DNA of 64,000 nucleotides from JAFECT01 sp963838235 (lineage in GTDB: Bacteria; Pseudomonadota; Alphaproteobacteria; Caulobacterales; Caulobacteraceae). Both the position numbers and the translations under genes were made by a program. The notes below the pieces were generated by a model. It ran no database searches, was not told the DNA's origin, and worked only from the letters and a program-made list of their open reading frames with translations. The stretch's first letter is position 1; each line of letters starts with the position of its first letter. Of this stretch, positions 17,042-26,020 are shown one piece after another. Where the stretch lies: positions 372,001-436,000 of the forward strand of contig CAWIQJ010000005.1 of the NCBI GenBank assembly GCA_963838235.1. The letters are read 5' to 3'.

Positions 17042-19094
17042 TCAGCCCTTGGCGGTCAGCACCAGGCGGATCTTCCGCGCCAGTTCCTCGCGCGGATAGG
17101 GCTTGGCCAGCATCTCCGTGTCGGCGGGGATGTCGTGGCTCTTCAGCACCGAGGCGGCGTAGCCGGAGGTGAGCAGCACCTTCAGGCCGCGGCGCAGGCG
17201 GCGCGCTTCGATGGCGAGTTGCACGCCATTCATGCCGCCGGGCATGACCACGTCGGAAAACAGCATGTCGATGCGGCGGCTGCGCGGACGCAGAACTTCA
17301 AGCGCCTCCTGGGCGTTGGACGCGACCAGCACCCGATAGCCGAGGTCGAGCAGGCTCTCGCGCACCGAGGCGATGACGTCGGCGTCGTCCTCGACCACCA
17401 GCACGGTTTCGCCGTCGATGGCGCGGCGCAGGGGCACGGTGTCGATGGCGCCGGCCGCGGCGCCCTGGACCGAGCGCGGCAGCACGATGGCGACGGTGGT
17501 CCCTTCGTCGGGGCGGGTGGTGATCTCGCACCCGGCCGCGCGCGTCGCGGGCAAAGCCGTAGACCTGGCTGAGGCCCAAGCCCGTGCCCTGGCCGGTGGG
17601 CTTGGTGGTGAAGAAGGGTTCGAACACGTGCGCCAGGGTGTCGGGATCCATGCCGACGCCGGTGTCGGAGACGGCGACGCGCACGAAGGCGCCCGGCTGC
17701 ATGTCGTCGATCAGGCCCGCGTCGCCGGCCTCCAGCTCGATGTTGCGGCTCGAGAGGCGGATCACCCCGCCTTCCGGCATGGCGTCGCGCGCATTGGTGA
17801 TCAGGTTGAGCATCGCGGCCTGGAGTTCGGCGCCGTCGACGCACACGGGGTGCACCGTGCTGTCGAGCTCGAGTTCGAGCTTCACGTTTCCGCCAGCGGT
17901 GCGCGCGGCGAGGCCGCCGAGCTCGGTCAGGATGGCGTTGGGGTTCAGCACCTCGGGCTTCAGCTGCTGTTTGCGCGCGAAGCTCAGCATGCGCTTGATC
18001 AGTTCGGCGCCGCGCTGGGCCGCCCGCACCGCATTGTCGGCCAGACGGGCGACGCCGGCCTTGTCGTCGGGCTTGCGCCGGATGATGTCGAGGCTGCCGA
18101 TGATGGCGGTGAGCAGGTTGTTGAAGTCGTGCGCCACGCCGCCGGTCAGCTGCACCAGCGCCTCCAGCCGCTGCACGCGGCCGAGTTCCTCGCGCGAGCG
18201 GATCAGCTCCTCGTTGGTGTGCTCGGAGACCTTCAGGGCGTCGGCGAGGCGGCCGTAGAGCTTGTTCTGTTCGGACAGCAGGGCGCCGAGGACGAAGCTC
18301 GAGGCCAGCAGGCCGTAGATGCGGCCGGCGTACCAGCCGAGATCATAGGCCTTGCCGCCCGCCGCGCTCAGACCGATGTCGCAGAACCACGCGCACAGCA
18401 CCACGATGACCCAGAAGTCGAGCACGGACGCGGTCCGGCGCCGCCACATCGCGGCCAGCGCGACCAGATCGACCGCGAACAGGCCCAGGAGCACCGCGGT
18501 CGAATAGGCGCGGCTGCCGCTCGGCCCGGTAATGGCGGGAAGCAGGTCGGAGACCCGGGTCGCGGCGATGACGACCCAGCCGGTGAGCACCACGACCGCG
18601 GCGATCGCGATGGCCGCGGCGCGTCTCTGCCACAGGCGCCCGGGCGACGCCGCGTCACGCGGCCCCGAGAAGACGGCATAGGCGATGACGAACAGCGGGA
18701 AGAGCCCGCGCCAGGCGACGTTGAGCCAGGCCGCCGTCTGGGTCGACGGCACGCCCGACGCGGAGAGGCCCGGAAAACCCAGGGTCAGGGTCACCGCCAT
18801 CAGGCTGCAGAACAGATAGCCCGAGGCCAGCACCAGCAGGGCCGCGGTGCGCATGCGGTAGAACTGGCCGAGCAGCAACAGCGCCGTAATCAGGTCGGTC
18901 ATGCACAGCGCCGCGCCGCAGGCGGTCGCGAACGCGGGGAGTTGCGGCAGGCCTACCTGGGCGAAGGGCGCGATCAGGAGCAGGCAGAGGAAGGAGACCG
19001 CCACGGTCGTGATCGCCACGATCCGCTTCTCGCCCCCGGTCGGCGCAGACGCCAGGCCGGCGCCGAACTCGCTACGAACCACAGTCTCAGTCAT
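17042..19094 (-). pseudogene. MASE4 hybrid histidine kinase, copy 2, with one frameshift
   Basis: Start 19094 (MTETVVRSEFGAG). MASE4 sensor, HisKA (GGVAHDFNNLLTAIIGSLD), HATPase (NLITNARDAMPEGG, GTGLGLSQVYGFARDARGRV) then one extra C at about 17528; removing it gives EITTRPDEGTTVAIVLPRS and a full receiver domain (DMLFSDVVMPGGMNG, EMLAKPY) ending at 17042. Corrected length about 683 residues, equal to copy 1 and similar along its whole length. The paralogue's uninterrupted reading at the same point supports a sequence error. As it stands the kinase would lose its receiver. Confidence 0.9.
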
Positions 19095-19319
19095 GTCCCC
19101 GACCCCGACGGCCCCGGCTGAAGCCTAGCCCCGGTTGTCGTTTGAAACAACGCGGGCCGCCTGCGCAAACGCCCTATCCGCGCGCGGGAGGCGGGTTCAA
19201 CGCGCAGGCGCATCGGCGAAGACGGTTATCGCCGCGCGGGCGAGCGAAGCCGCTGGCGTCCAGGCCATTCGTTAAGTAACTTAGCAGGGTCGCTCGACCT
19301 TGGAAACCTGGAGATCGCC

Positions 19320-19409
19320 ATGAGCCTGCACGAGTGCCTCATCCAGTTGCTCATCATCGTCATTCCGGTCTCGGTGCTGGCGCTGGTGAACGCGCCGCGG
19401 GGGCGCTGA
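19320..19409 (+). CDS. 29-residue hydrophobic leader ORF, translationally coupled
   Basis: ATG at 19320 preceded by CTGGAGATCGCC; encodes MSLHECLIQLLIIVIPVSVL followed by ALVNAPRGR and a TGA whose last base is the A of the next gene's ATG (TGATG, 19407-19411). The peptide is a single possible membrane helix with a basic C-terminus. The one-base overlap argues for reinitiation-type coupling. It may be a real small membrane protein or a leader; I do not recognise it. Confidence 0.55.
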   Translation: MSLHECLIQLLIIVIPVSVLALVNAPRGR

Positions 19410-19936
19410 TGTACGCCGCGCATTTGGCGGCGGGCCTCGCCCTGAAGGCGGCGGTTCCGAAAGCGCCGGCCTGGGCGCTGCTCGGCGGTGCGTTCCTTCC
19501 GGACTTCGCGTGGATCGCGCTCGCCGGCGCCGGGGTCGAACCGGCCGATCCCGCGGTGTTCTTCGACGGCTGGTCGCACTCCCTCGTCTCGATCCTGGCG
19601 CAGGCGACGGTGTTCGCGCTGCTGTTCTGGCGCAGCGACTGGACTGTGCGCCTGTCGATCTGGTGCGCGGTCGCGTCTCACTTTCTGCTCGACTTTCTGA
19701 TTCATCCGAAGCCGCTCGAACTCTACCCGCACGCGCGGGTGCGTCTCGGCTGGGATCTCTGGAAGTGGGGCGAACAGAAGCTGTGGCTCGGCTTCAGTCA
19801 TTACTGGTGGATACAGCTCGCGATCACCGTCGTGCTGCTGGGAGTCTATCTGGCGCTGCGCAAACGCGGGCGGATCGCGCCGAACCTCGCGGCCGCCTCG
19901 GTGATCGCGGTGCTCGGCCTGCATTTCCTGCTCTGA
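19409..19936 (+). CDS. YdjM-like membrane-bound metal-dependent hydrolase family protein
   Basis: 175 residues from the ATG at 19409, which overlaps the leader ORF stop. About five membrane segments. Motifs HLAAGLALKAA, GGAFLPDFAW, GWSHSLVSIL and ASHFLLDFLIHPK keep the His and Asp residues typical of the LexA-regulated YdjM/DUF457 inner-membrane family. The reaction is not established. A longer frame beginning at 19334 is not used because it would overlap the leader ORF and lacks an RBS. Confidence 0.75.
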   Translation: MYAAHLAAGLALKAAVPKAPAWALLGGAFLPDFAWIALAGAGVEPADPAVFFDGWSHSLVSILAQATVFALLFWRSDWTVRLSIWCAVASHFLLDFLIHPKPLELYPHARVRLGWDLWKWGEQKLWLGFSHYWWIQLAITVVLLGVYLALRKRGRIAPNLAAASVIAVLGLHFLL

Positions 19937-20032
19937 GGCGGGCGCACCGTCGCCCGGTTGCGACAGCCGCCGGTTGTAGCCGGGAACCATTCCCGCCTGC
20001 TCAGGTTAGGGCCGCGAACGACGGAGGCCGAC

Positions 20033-20554
20033 ATGGCTCAACATGAACTCGACGATGACGAGGTTCGCGAACGCCTCTGGGAGGAAATCAAGGCCGCCCG
20101 CTACGGCATGCTGGGGCTGGTGGGCTCGCCCGACCATTTCCAGCCGATGGCCGTTTTTGGTGACCGGGAGGACTCCAGCCTCTGGTTCTTCACCCGCAAG
20201 GACACCGAAATCGCGCGTTCGGCTCAGGATGCGGACACCGAGGCGATGTTCATCCTCCAGTCCAAGGACCAGCACGTCCAGGCCAGCATCGGCGGACGCC
20301 TGCTGCAGGACGGTAGCCGCGCGGTGATCGACCGGTACTGGAATCCGGTGGTCGCGGCCTGGTATCCGAAGGGCAAGGACGATCCCTATCTGACCATGCT
20401 GAAGCTCGAAGGCCGCAGCGCCGCGGTGTGGATAGCCGATGGCGGCCAGGCGAAGCGTCAGTTCGAAATCGCCAAATCGGCCGTCACCGGCGAAAGGCCC
20501 AATCTCAGCCAGCACCGGGAATTGCCGCTGGGCGGCGGCGGCTTGCGCGCCTGA
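20033..20554 (+). CDS. Pyridoxamine 5'-phosphate oxidase-like, general stress protein 26 type
   Basis: 173 residues from the ATG at 20033 with GGAGG at 20023-20027. The split-barrel flavin-binding fold of the GSP26/YzzA group is visible: ERLWEEIKAARYGMLGL, SLWFFTRKDTEIAR, RYWNPVVAAWYPKGKDDP and a C-terminal ERPNLSQHREL. These proteins bind FMN or F420-like cofactors and are linked to stress; the actual reaction is unknown. Its stop codon abuts that of the convergent Mur ligase (20554/20555). Confidence 0.88.
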   Translation: MAQHELDDDEVRERLWEEIKAARYGMLGLVGSPDHFQPMAVFGDREDSSLWFFTRKDTEIARSAQDADTEAMFILQSKDQHVQASIGGRLLQDGSRAVIDRYWNPVVAAWYPKGKDDPYLTMLKLEGRSAAVWIADGGQAKRQFEIAKSAVTGERPNLSQHRELPLGGGGLRA

Positions 20555-21985
20555 TCAGGCGACCGAGCGCCGTATCGCGAGCCCTTCGAGCAGCTCGCGC
20601 GCGAACTGTGTGAGGGTGTCGTCCCGCGCGCCCATGATCACGATGCGGTCGCCGGGCCGTGCGAGGTCGAGCAAAAGGGCGCCGGTGGCGGCGCGGTCTT
20701 CCAGGGCGCGCGCGTCGCGGCCCTTGGCGCGGACCGCGGCGGCGATATCTTCGCTGGTCACCGAGCGATCGGTGGTGCCGCCGTAGTAGACCGGTTGTGG
20801 CATCAGCAGGACGTCGTCCGCGGCCATGTCGCGTGCGAAGCCTTCGACTAAGGCGTCCATCATGGTGCGCAGCGGTCCGTAGCCGTGCGGCTGGAACATC
20901 AGCAACAGGCGCCCGGGAAAGGCGTGCAGGGTTTCCAAGGTGGCGTGGATCTTGTCGGGGTTGTGGGCGAAGTCGTCGATGACGGTGACGCTGGCGGTCG
21001 TGCCGACCACCTCGAGCCGGCGGCGAACGCCACTGAAGCCGTCGAGCGCGCGCGCAGCTTCGTCGAGAGTCAGGCCCGCCGCAATCGAAGCGGCGAGGGC
21101 GGCCAGGGCGTTGGCGACGTTGTGGCGGCCGGGCGTGCGCAGCTTGATAGGCGCGCGGGAGCCGGTGGCGCGCTCGTGAGCCTCGAAGGCGATGCCGTCG
21201 GGAGCCGGGGCGATGTGCGCGGTCGAGAGGTCCGCCTCGGCGTTGACGAGGCTGTAGCTGATCACCGACGCCTCGTTCGCCTCGCGCATGCGCTGGTGCG
21301 CGATGATGGCGGTCTCGTCGTTGTCGAGGTTCAGCACGGCGCGGCGCGACTTGTGCACGAAGTCGCCGAACAGGGCGCGCAGCTCCTCGAGCGACTTGTG
21401 ATCGAGCGAAACGTTGTTCAGCACCGCAATGGTCGGGCGATAGCGCGCGATGGAGCCGTCGCTCTCGTCCACCTCGGCTGCAAAGATGTCGCCTTCACCG
21501 ACCAGCGCGCTGGCGAAGGGGACGTCGGGCGTCATGAAATCCTTCATTACCGCGCCGTTCATCACCGTCGGGTCGCGCCCGGCGCGCGACAGGATGCGGC
21601 CGATCATGCCGGTGGTGGTGGACTTGCCGCTGGTGCCGCCGACGCCGATCGAGACCGGCGCCGCGTTGAACAGCTCGGCCAGCAGTTCGGCGCGGGTCAT
21701 GATGCGCGCGCCCAGCCGCCGCGCGGCGACCACGTCGGGCACGGTGTCCTCCACCGCCGTCGAGATCACCAACACCTGGTCGGCGCGGGTCAGGCCCGAT
21801 CCGTCCTGGTTGAATAGCGCGACACCACGCCCGCGCAGGAAGTCGAACTTGTCGCTGGTGCGCCCCTGGTCGAGCGCGCGGTCCGAGCCGGAGACCTCGA
21901 CACCCCTGGCGCGCAGGATCAGGGCCAGGGGCAGCATGCCCGAGCCGCCGACGCCCGCGAAGAAATAAGGTACGCCCGTGTCCAT
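20555..21985 (-). CDS. Mur ligase family protein (MurC/Mpl-like), outside the dcw cluster
   Basis: 476 residues from the ATG at 21985 (the frame opens at 22153 without homology). Domain 1 starts YFFAGVGGSGMLPLALILRA, with the SGSD motif of MurC/Mpl. Domain 2 has the P-loop GVGGTSGKSTTTG (114-126), AAEVDESDGS and NNVSLDHKSLEEL. Domain 3 has RRLEVVG, VIDDFAHNPDKI and MFQPHGYGPLR. MurC adds L-Ala to UDP-MurNAc; Mpl attaches recycled tripeptide. Placement next to an LD-carboxypeptidase, not among division genes, suggests a recycling role, but the sequence alone does not settle MurC versus Mpl. Divergent promoter region 21986-22097. Confidence 0.85.
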   Translation of the reverse strand: MDTGVPYFFAGVGGSGMLPLALILRARGVEVSGSDRALDQGRTSDKFDFLRGRGVALFNQDGSGLTRADQVLVISTAVEDTVPDVVAARRLGARIMTRAELLAELFNAAPVSIGVGGTSGKSTTTGMIGRILSRAGRDPTVMNGAVMKDFMTPDVPFASALVGEGDIFAAEVDESDGSIARYRPTIAVLNNVSLDHKSLEELRALFGDFVHKSRRAVLNLDNDETAIIAHQRMREANEASVISYSLVNAEADLSTAHIAPAPDGIAFEAHERATGSRAPIKLRTPGRHNVANALAALAASIAAGLTLDEAARALDGFSGVRRRLEVVGTTASVTVIDDFAHNPDKIHATLETLHAFPGRLLLMFQPHGYGPLRTMMDALVEGFARDMAADDVLLMPQPVYYGGTTDRSVTSEDIAAAVRAKGRDARALEDRAATGALLLDLARPGDRIVIMGARDDTLTQFARELLEGLAIRRSVA

Positions 21986-22097
21986 GGGGCAGCAGCTACA
22001 GAGGCCCTCGGTCCGTGGCAAGCGGCCGCCGCTGCGGCGTTTGCTCAGGCGTCGGGGTCGGCTATGACCGGGTCGGGACGGGCGAGGGAGATGGCGA

Positions 22098-22928
22098 ATG
22101 CGGATCGGGGTCGTGGCGCCGGCCGGCAGGGTGGACCCCTCGCTTGCGGACAAGACCCAGGCGCTGGCGGCGACGCTTTATCCCGGCCGCGCGCCCGAGA
22201 TCTGGTTCCACCCGCAGTGCTTCCAGTCGAGCGGGCACTTCGCCGGCGATGACGGCGTCCGGGCGCAGGCCTTTCTCGAGGTCGCCAACGACCCGGGGTT
22301 TGACGCCCTGTGGTGCGCGCGCGGCGGCTACGGCTCCAATCGGCCCGCGGCGGCGATTCTCGAGGGGTTGAAACCGGCCGCGCGAGACAAGGTTTATCTC
22401 GGTTACTCCGACATCGGTTTTCTCCTGGCGGGACTCTATCGCGCCGGCTTCGAGCGGGTGGCGCACGGGCCGGTGGCGGCGGACTTCAACCGCGCGGGCG
22501 GCGAAGCGGCCGTCCGTCGCGCGCTGCACTGGCTCGTGGACGGCGCCGCGGACGCGCTGGAACCGTCGTTGGCGCACGACGCGCGGCCGGCCGCGGCGTT
22601 CAATCTCTGTATCCTCAGTCATCTCGTGGGCACGCCACTGGAGCCGGACCTGAGCGGCCACGTGCTCATGGTCGAGGAGGTGAGCGAACAGCAGTACCGC
22701 ATCGATCGCTCGCTGTTCCACGTCACCGCCCAGGCTTCGATCCGCAAGGTCGCGGGCCTGCGCCTCGGCCGCATCAACGACGTGCTGGAAAACGAACCCG
22801 CCTTCGGGATGACCGACGAAGCCATCGTGCGCGAATGGTGCGCGGTGAGCGGCATCGACTATCTCGGCCGCGCGGACATCGGCCACGATGTGAACAACAA
22901 GATCGTGCCCTTTGGGCGGCGGGCATGA
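22098..22928 (+). CDS. ldcA: Muramoyltetrapeptide (LD-) carboxypeptidase, peptidase S66
   Basis: 276 residues, no signal peptide, so cytoplasmic. CARGGYGSNR (75-82) is the S66 signature; Ser104 in LGYSDIG is the nucleophile; Glu193/Glu194 in MVEEV and His263 in GHDVNNKIVPFG complete the triad. LdcA removes the terminal D-Ala of tetrapeptides released from peptidoglycan, giving the tripeptide used by Mpl. The family also contains MccF-type immunity enzymes, but the recycling context with the divergent Mur ligase favours LdcA. RBS GGGAGATGGCGA. Overlaps the next gene by four bases (ATGA). Confidence 0.92.
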   Translation: MRIGVVAPAGRVDPSLADKTQALAATLYPGRAPEIWFHPQCFQSSGHFAGDDGVRAQAFLEVANDPGFDALWCARGGYGSNRPAAAILEGLKPAARDKVYLGYSDIGFLLAGLYRAGFERVAHGPVAADFNRAGGEAAVRRALHWLVDGAADALEPSLAHDARPAAAFNLCILSHLVGTPLEPDLSGHVLMVEEVSEQQYRIDRSLFHVTAQASIRKVAGLRLGRINDVLENEPAFGMTDEAIVREWCAVSGIDYLGRADIGHDVNNKIVPFGRRA

Positions 22929-23380
22929 ACGGGATCCTGACGATGCGTGGTCTTCTGATCGGCGCGCTGGCGACAATGACGTTGACGGCAGCGACCGCCG
23001 CTGCTTCCCAGGACGCGCCCGTGGCGACAGCCGCCCCCGCCGCACAGCAAGCGCCGGCCAAGGGCGAGGCGGCGCCGATGAACTGCTCCACCGGTCCGCT
23101 CGAACGGACCTACGGCGGGGCGAGCTGGCTGGTGGTCGGGTGCGATGACGGCAAGACCCTGACCTTCGTCGCGGCCGACGGCAATCCGAGCGTGCCGTTC
23201 GTGATCAAGATGGCGCCGAAGGACGACAGCTATTCGCTCACCGGCGACGGAACCGGCGACGCGGCGTCGGCCAAGGCCGCGTTCGCCGAGATCCAGGCGC
23301 TCAGCGAAGGCGAGGTCGAACTGCTGTTCGAAGAGGTGCGTGAAGCCGGCGCCAAGGCGGACGCGGCGAAGCGGCAGTAA
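22925..23380 (+). CDS. Secreted protein of unknown function coupled to ldcA
   Basis: 151 residues; the ATG at 22925 overlaps the ldcA TGA, with an alternative start at 22943. A signal peptide (to about residue 29, TAAAS) is followed by an Ala/Pro linker and a compact domain with two Cys (PMNCSTGPLERTYGG and VVGCDDGKTL). The C-terminal part is Ala/Glu-rich helix. Translational coupling suggests a link with peptidoglycan turnover, but no family is recognised. Confidence 0.75.
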   Translation: MNGILTMRGLLIGALATMTLTAATAAASQDAPVATAAPAAQQAPAKGEAAPMNCSTGPLERTYGGASWLVVGCDDGKTLTFVAADGNPSVPFVIKMAPKDDSYSLTGDGTGDAASAKAAFAEIQALSEGEVELLFEEVREAGAKADAAKRQ

Positions 23381-23409
23381 GCCGCGCTCCAGGCATCGTC
23401 TTGGATGTC

Positions 23410-23889
23410 TCAGGCCTTACCGGTCTTCACCCTTGTGCGCGCGATGGACACGGGCGGGGCGGGCGCGATGGCGGGGCGCCCGACGCTCTGCCCCGCGTCG
23501 TCGGCGTCGTCTTCCTCGCCGTAGGTGCGCATGATCACCGGCTCGGCGTCGCGAAGCGCGTGCTCGAGCATGGCCAGCGCGTCGCGGACGATGGCTGGGC
23601 GACGTTTCGGCGGCGGCGCTTTGGCGCCGGTGACCCAGCGGTTGACCGTCGAAGCGCGAAAGCCGTGATGCTCCGCAAAGTCTTTTTGGCTGAGCCCGCT
23701 CTGCATGACCAGCCACAGCGCGTGGACGAAGTTGTTGCGGTCTTCGAGGTTCTCCGCGAGCACCGCCGTGTGCAGGGCGTCGATCTGTTTGCGGTAGAGG
23801 ACCCGGAAAGGCAGTCCGATCGATCCCGGCGGCGCCGGTTCGTCGCCGCCGTCGTCGTTCCCCCGGCGGGACTCGCGCTTCTCGGCCAT
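23410..23889 (-). CDS. HTH DNA-binding protein, XRE-like
   Basis: 159 residues. Central HTH: LSQKDFAEHHGFRASTVNRW, with the recognition helix ASTVNRW. The flanks are low-complexity: an acidic Gly/Asp N-terminus and a Pro/Ala C-terminus. No sensor domain. RBS GGACCAGG upstream. Targets unknown. Confidence 0.78.
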   Translation of the reverse strand: MAEKRESRRGNDDGGDEPAPPGSIGLPFRVLYRKQIDALHTAVLAENLEDRNNFVHALWLVMQSGLSQKDFAEHHGFRASTVNRWVTGAKAPPPKRRPAIVRDALAMLEHALRDAEPVIMRTYGEEDDADDAGQSVGRPAIAPAPPVSIARTRVKTGKA

Positions 23890-24150
23890 GACCTGGTCCT
23901 TTTCTTCCCAGCCGCCGACGCTCCGGCAGGCAATGGGAGCAATTAGTTGACCCCCAGCGACCTTATTTTCAAGGCGTTTACAAAATCACATGGCGCGTGA
24001 TCATCGGCGTAAATGCCACAGCTATGGTATAAAGCAAGCAAATTCCCTCCTGTCTTGAATTATTCATGAGGCTGAGCTATTAACCCTCAGCGCGCGCGGA
24101 CGACCTCCCCAGCCGCGTCGCCCGCGCGCTCCACAAGAAAGGAGCCCGCC

Positions 24151-24933
24151 TTGATATTGAGTCTCGTACAAAACCAGTCGCCGGATACCCGGACCTTCTG
24201 GCTCGGCCGCCCCACCGTGGGCGTGCTGGGCCAATGTCTGCGGCCGTTCTGCGCCGAAGCGGGCGAATTCGCCCGTGATCACTGCGACGACCAGATCTAC
24301 CGCCAGCGCACCTTCGAGTTCGAAGGCTTCGCGCGCGACGGCCGCATGGCGGTGGTGCTGAATGCGCCGCGTTTCGAGCGCCGCTGCCTCGTGGGCGTGG
24401 CGCTGTGCGTGCAGAGCGAGGACGACGAAGGACTGAGTGAAATCTGCACCGCGGTGATCGATGCGCGCTTCCGGCGCCTGCACCTGGGCACCAGCGCGGC
24501 CCGCGCCCTGGCGGTGCAGGAATGCGCCGAGGCCGACGCCTTCACCGGCGTGTTCACGGTCGCGCGCGAAGACAACGATCCCTGCCGCCACGCCATACGA
24601 ACCCTGGGCGCGGACCTGCATCGCTCCGCCGAGATGATCCGGCTCTATCCGTCGAGCGCTGGCGCCGTCGAGGGCGTGGAGACGCGCATGGTGCGCAACA
24701 ACCGGGTGCAGAAGGCGGTGTTCTCGATGATGGGCCAGCCGGTGTTCCAGGCCGGCGCGCGCATGCTGCTGGCGGCGCGGTCGTCGCAGGGCTGTCCGCT
24801 CAAGAACGAGGTCAAGCTGCGCACCGGCCCCGGCTGGTACCCTGACGACGAGGGATTCTGGGACCAGGTCGAACTGATCGCGCGCGGCTGGATGCCCCGC
24901 ACGCCCACCCCGCCCCGGCGGCTCTCAGCCTGA
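24151..24933 (+). CDS. Unknown protein, possible GNAT-like fold, TTG start
   Basis: 260 residues starting at TTG 24151, chosen for AAAGGAG 7-13 nt upstream. No signal peptide or membrane helix. The stretch RRCLVGVALCVQSED then LSEICTAVIDARFRRLHLGTS and ECAEADAFTGVFTVARED recalls an acetyltransferase-like strand-helix pattern (position ...RRLHLGTSAARAL for a CoA loop), but this is weak. The C-terminus GPGWYPDDEGFWDQVELI suggests another short motif. A terminator follows. The 261-bp gap upstream (23890-24150) is AT-richer and probably holds its promoter. Confidence 0.65.
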   Translation: MILSLVQNQSPDTRTFWLGRPTVGVLGQCLRPFCAEAGEFARDHCDDQIYRQRTFEFEGFARDGRMAVVLNAPRFERRCLVGVALCVQSEDDEGLSEICTAVIDARFRRLHLGTSAARALAVQECAEADAFTGVFTVAREDNDPCRHAIRTLGADLHRSAEMIRLYPSSAGAVEGVETRMVRNNRVQKAVFSMMGQPVFQAGARMLLAARSSQGCPLKNEVKLRTGPGWYPDDEGFWDQVELIARGWMPRTPTPPRRLSA

Positions 24934-24971
24934 GGCGAGCCATCCGCTCGGGGATCAGGCCCCGGGACCCA

Positions 24972-24993
24972 GGCGCGGCGACGCGCCTTTTTT
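24972..24993 (+). terminator. Rho-independent terminator
   Basis: GGCGCG-GCGA-CGCGCC followed by TTTTTT, 38 nt after the stop at 24933. Confidence 0.9.
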
Positions 24994-25077
24994 GTTGCCC
25001 GGACCCCTGGAGGCGTTGACGTACGCAAGAAAGCAATTTATACGCCTAGTGACATAAACAAGCATAGGGAGATTGCC

Positions 25078-25977
25078 ATGCTTCCTCCCACCCAAACGCT
25101 GCATGCCACGGCAGCCTCGCCGGCGGACATCGTCAAGAGCTTCATTTCGATGCCGGCGCCTGCGCTGCACGACGAACGGACCTCCGACCTGCTGGCCCAT
25201 GCGGTCGAGGGCTATGACCCCGCCGCGGCCGACGCCCAATCCGAAGCGTTGTGCGCCAAGGCCAATCGCAAGCTCATAGCGCCGCTGATGAAGCTGCTGC
25301 GCGTCTATCGCCTGGCGGTCGCCCTGGCGCCGGTCCCCATCGCCGCCGCGGCGTTGGCCTGCGGCCTCGATCTCGATCGCGACAGCGAAAACCTGGCGAC
25401 CGGCGCAGCCCTGGCCGTCCTCCTTGCGCCGATCGGCGCCTATCTGCTGGTCCGGCTCAACTTTCTGGCCATTCACGAGGCCGACTATGAGCGCGAGCTT
25501 CTGTTCGATCTCGACCTCGGGGCCGAGCGACGCACATCGGCGGCGCAGTTCATGACCCTCGACAAGACCGTGTGTCGCCTCGGCCTGCAGGACTTCGCGG
25601 GGCGTACGCGCGCTCTGATCGCTCTCACGCGACGATTGGACAAGAGTTCGGCGCTGCTGGCCAAGGACGTGCGCTATCTCTATCGCGCGGTCGTCGTGAT
25701 GGTGATCGTCCTCGCCGTCGGCGCCGCCGTCTTGCTCGGGTTGCGCGCTGCGCACGGCGCCGATCCGGGTGCGCTGTGGGGCGTGGCCGGCGCGCTGGCG
25801 ACCGGAGTGCTGATCTTTGTGCTCATCGCGTGGAGCGCGCGCCGCCACATTGCCGAGATTCTGGCGCTGCTCGCGCCACCCGCCGAAAGCGGCGACGCCT
25901 TCGTGGTGATCTGCGCGAGAATTCTGGGCCTGATCGGCGAAGTCGTCTCCCAGAACGAATTCCTGCGCCGGAGCTAG
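25078..25977 (+). CDS. Inner-membrane protein of unknown function
   Basis: 299 residues with four predicted membrane helices in two pairs: LAVALAPVPIAAAALACG and AALAVLLAPIGAYLLVRL, then VVVMVIVLAVGAAVLLGL and GALATGVLIFVLIAW. The roughly 75-residue loop between pairs is charged. N-terminal 65 residues are cytoplasmic-like. AGGGAGATTGCC precedes the ATG. No family recognised; a hairpin terminator separates it from cysK. Confidence 0.75.
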   Translation: MLPPTQTLHATAASPADIVKSFISMPAPALHDERTSDLLAHAVEGYDPAAADAQSEALCAKANRKLIAPLMKLLRVYRLAVALAPVPIAAAALACGLDLDRDSENLATGAALAVLLAPIGAYLLVRLNFLAIHEADYERELLFDLDLGAERRTSAAQFMTLDKTVCRLGLQDFAGRTRALIALTRRLDKSSALLAKDVRYLYRAVVVMVIVLAVGAAVLLGLRAAHGADPGALWGVAGALATGVLIFVLIAWSARRHIAEILALLAPPAESGDAFVVICARILGLIGEVVSQNEFLRRS

Positions 25978-25978
25978 T

Positions 25979-26014
25979 CGATGCGGGGACGGGTTTGCGC
26001 CCATCCCCGCATCG
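25979..26014. terminator. Bidirectional hairpin between convergent genes
   Basis: CGATGCGGGGA (25979-25989) pairs perfectly with TCCCCGCATCG (26004-26014). No T-run on either side, so it may be an attenuating hairpin rather than an intrinsic terminator. Confidence 0.6.
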
Positions 26015-26020
26015 CGAAAC

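Noticed and set aside
17373..19121. 582-residue frame antisense to the second MASE4 kinase
   Set aside because: Composition (Arg/Gly/Asp/His) is that of a high-GC shadow frame; the kinase on the other strand has all motifs.
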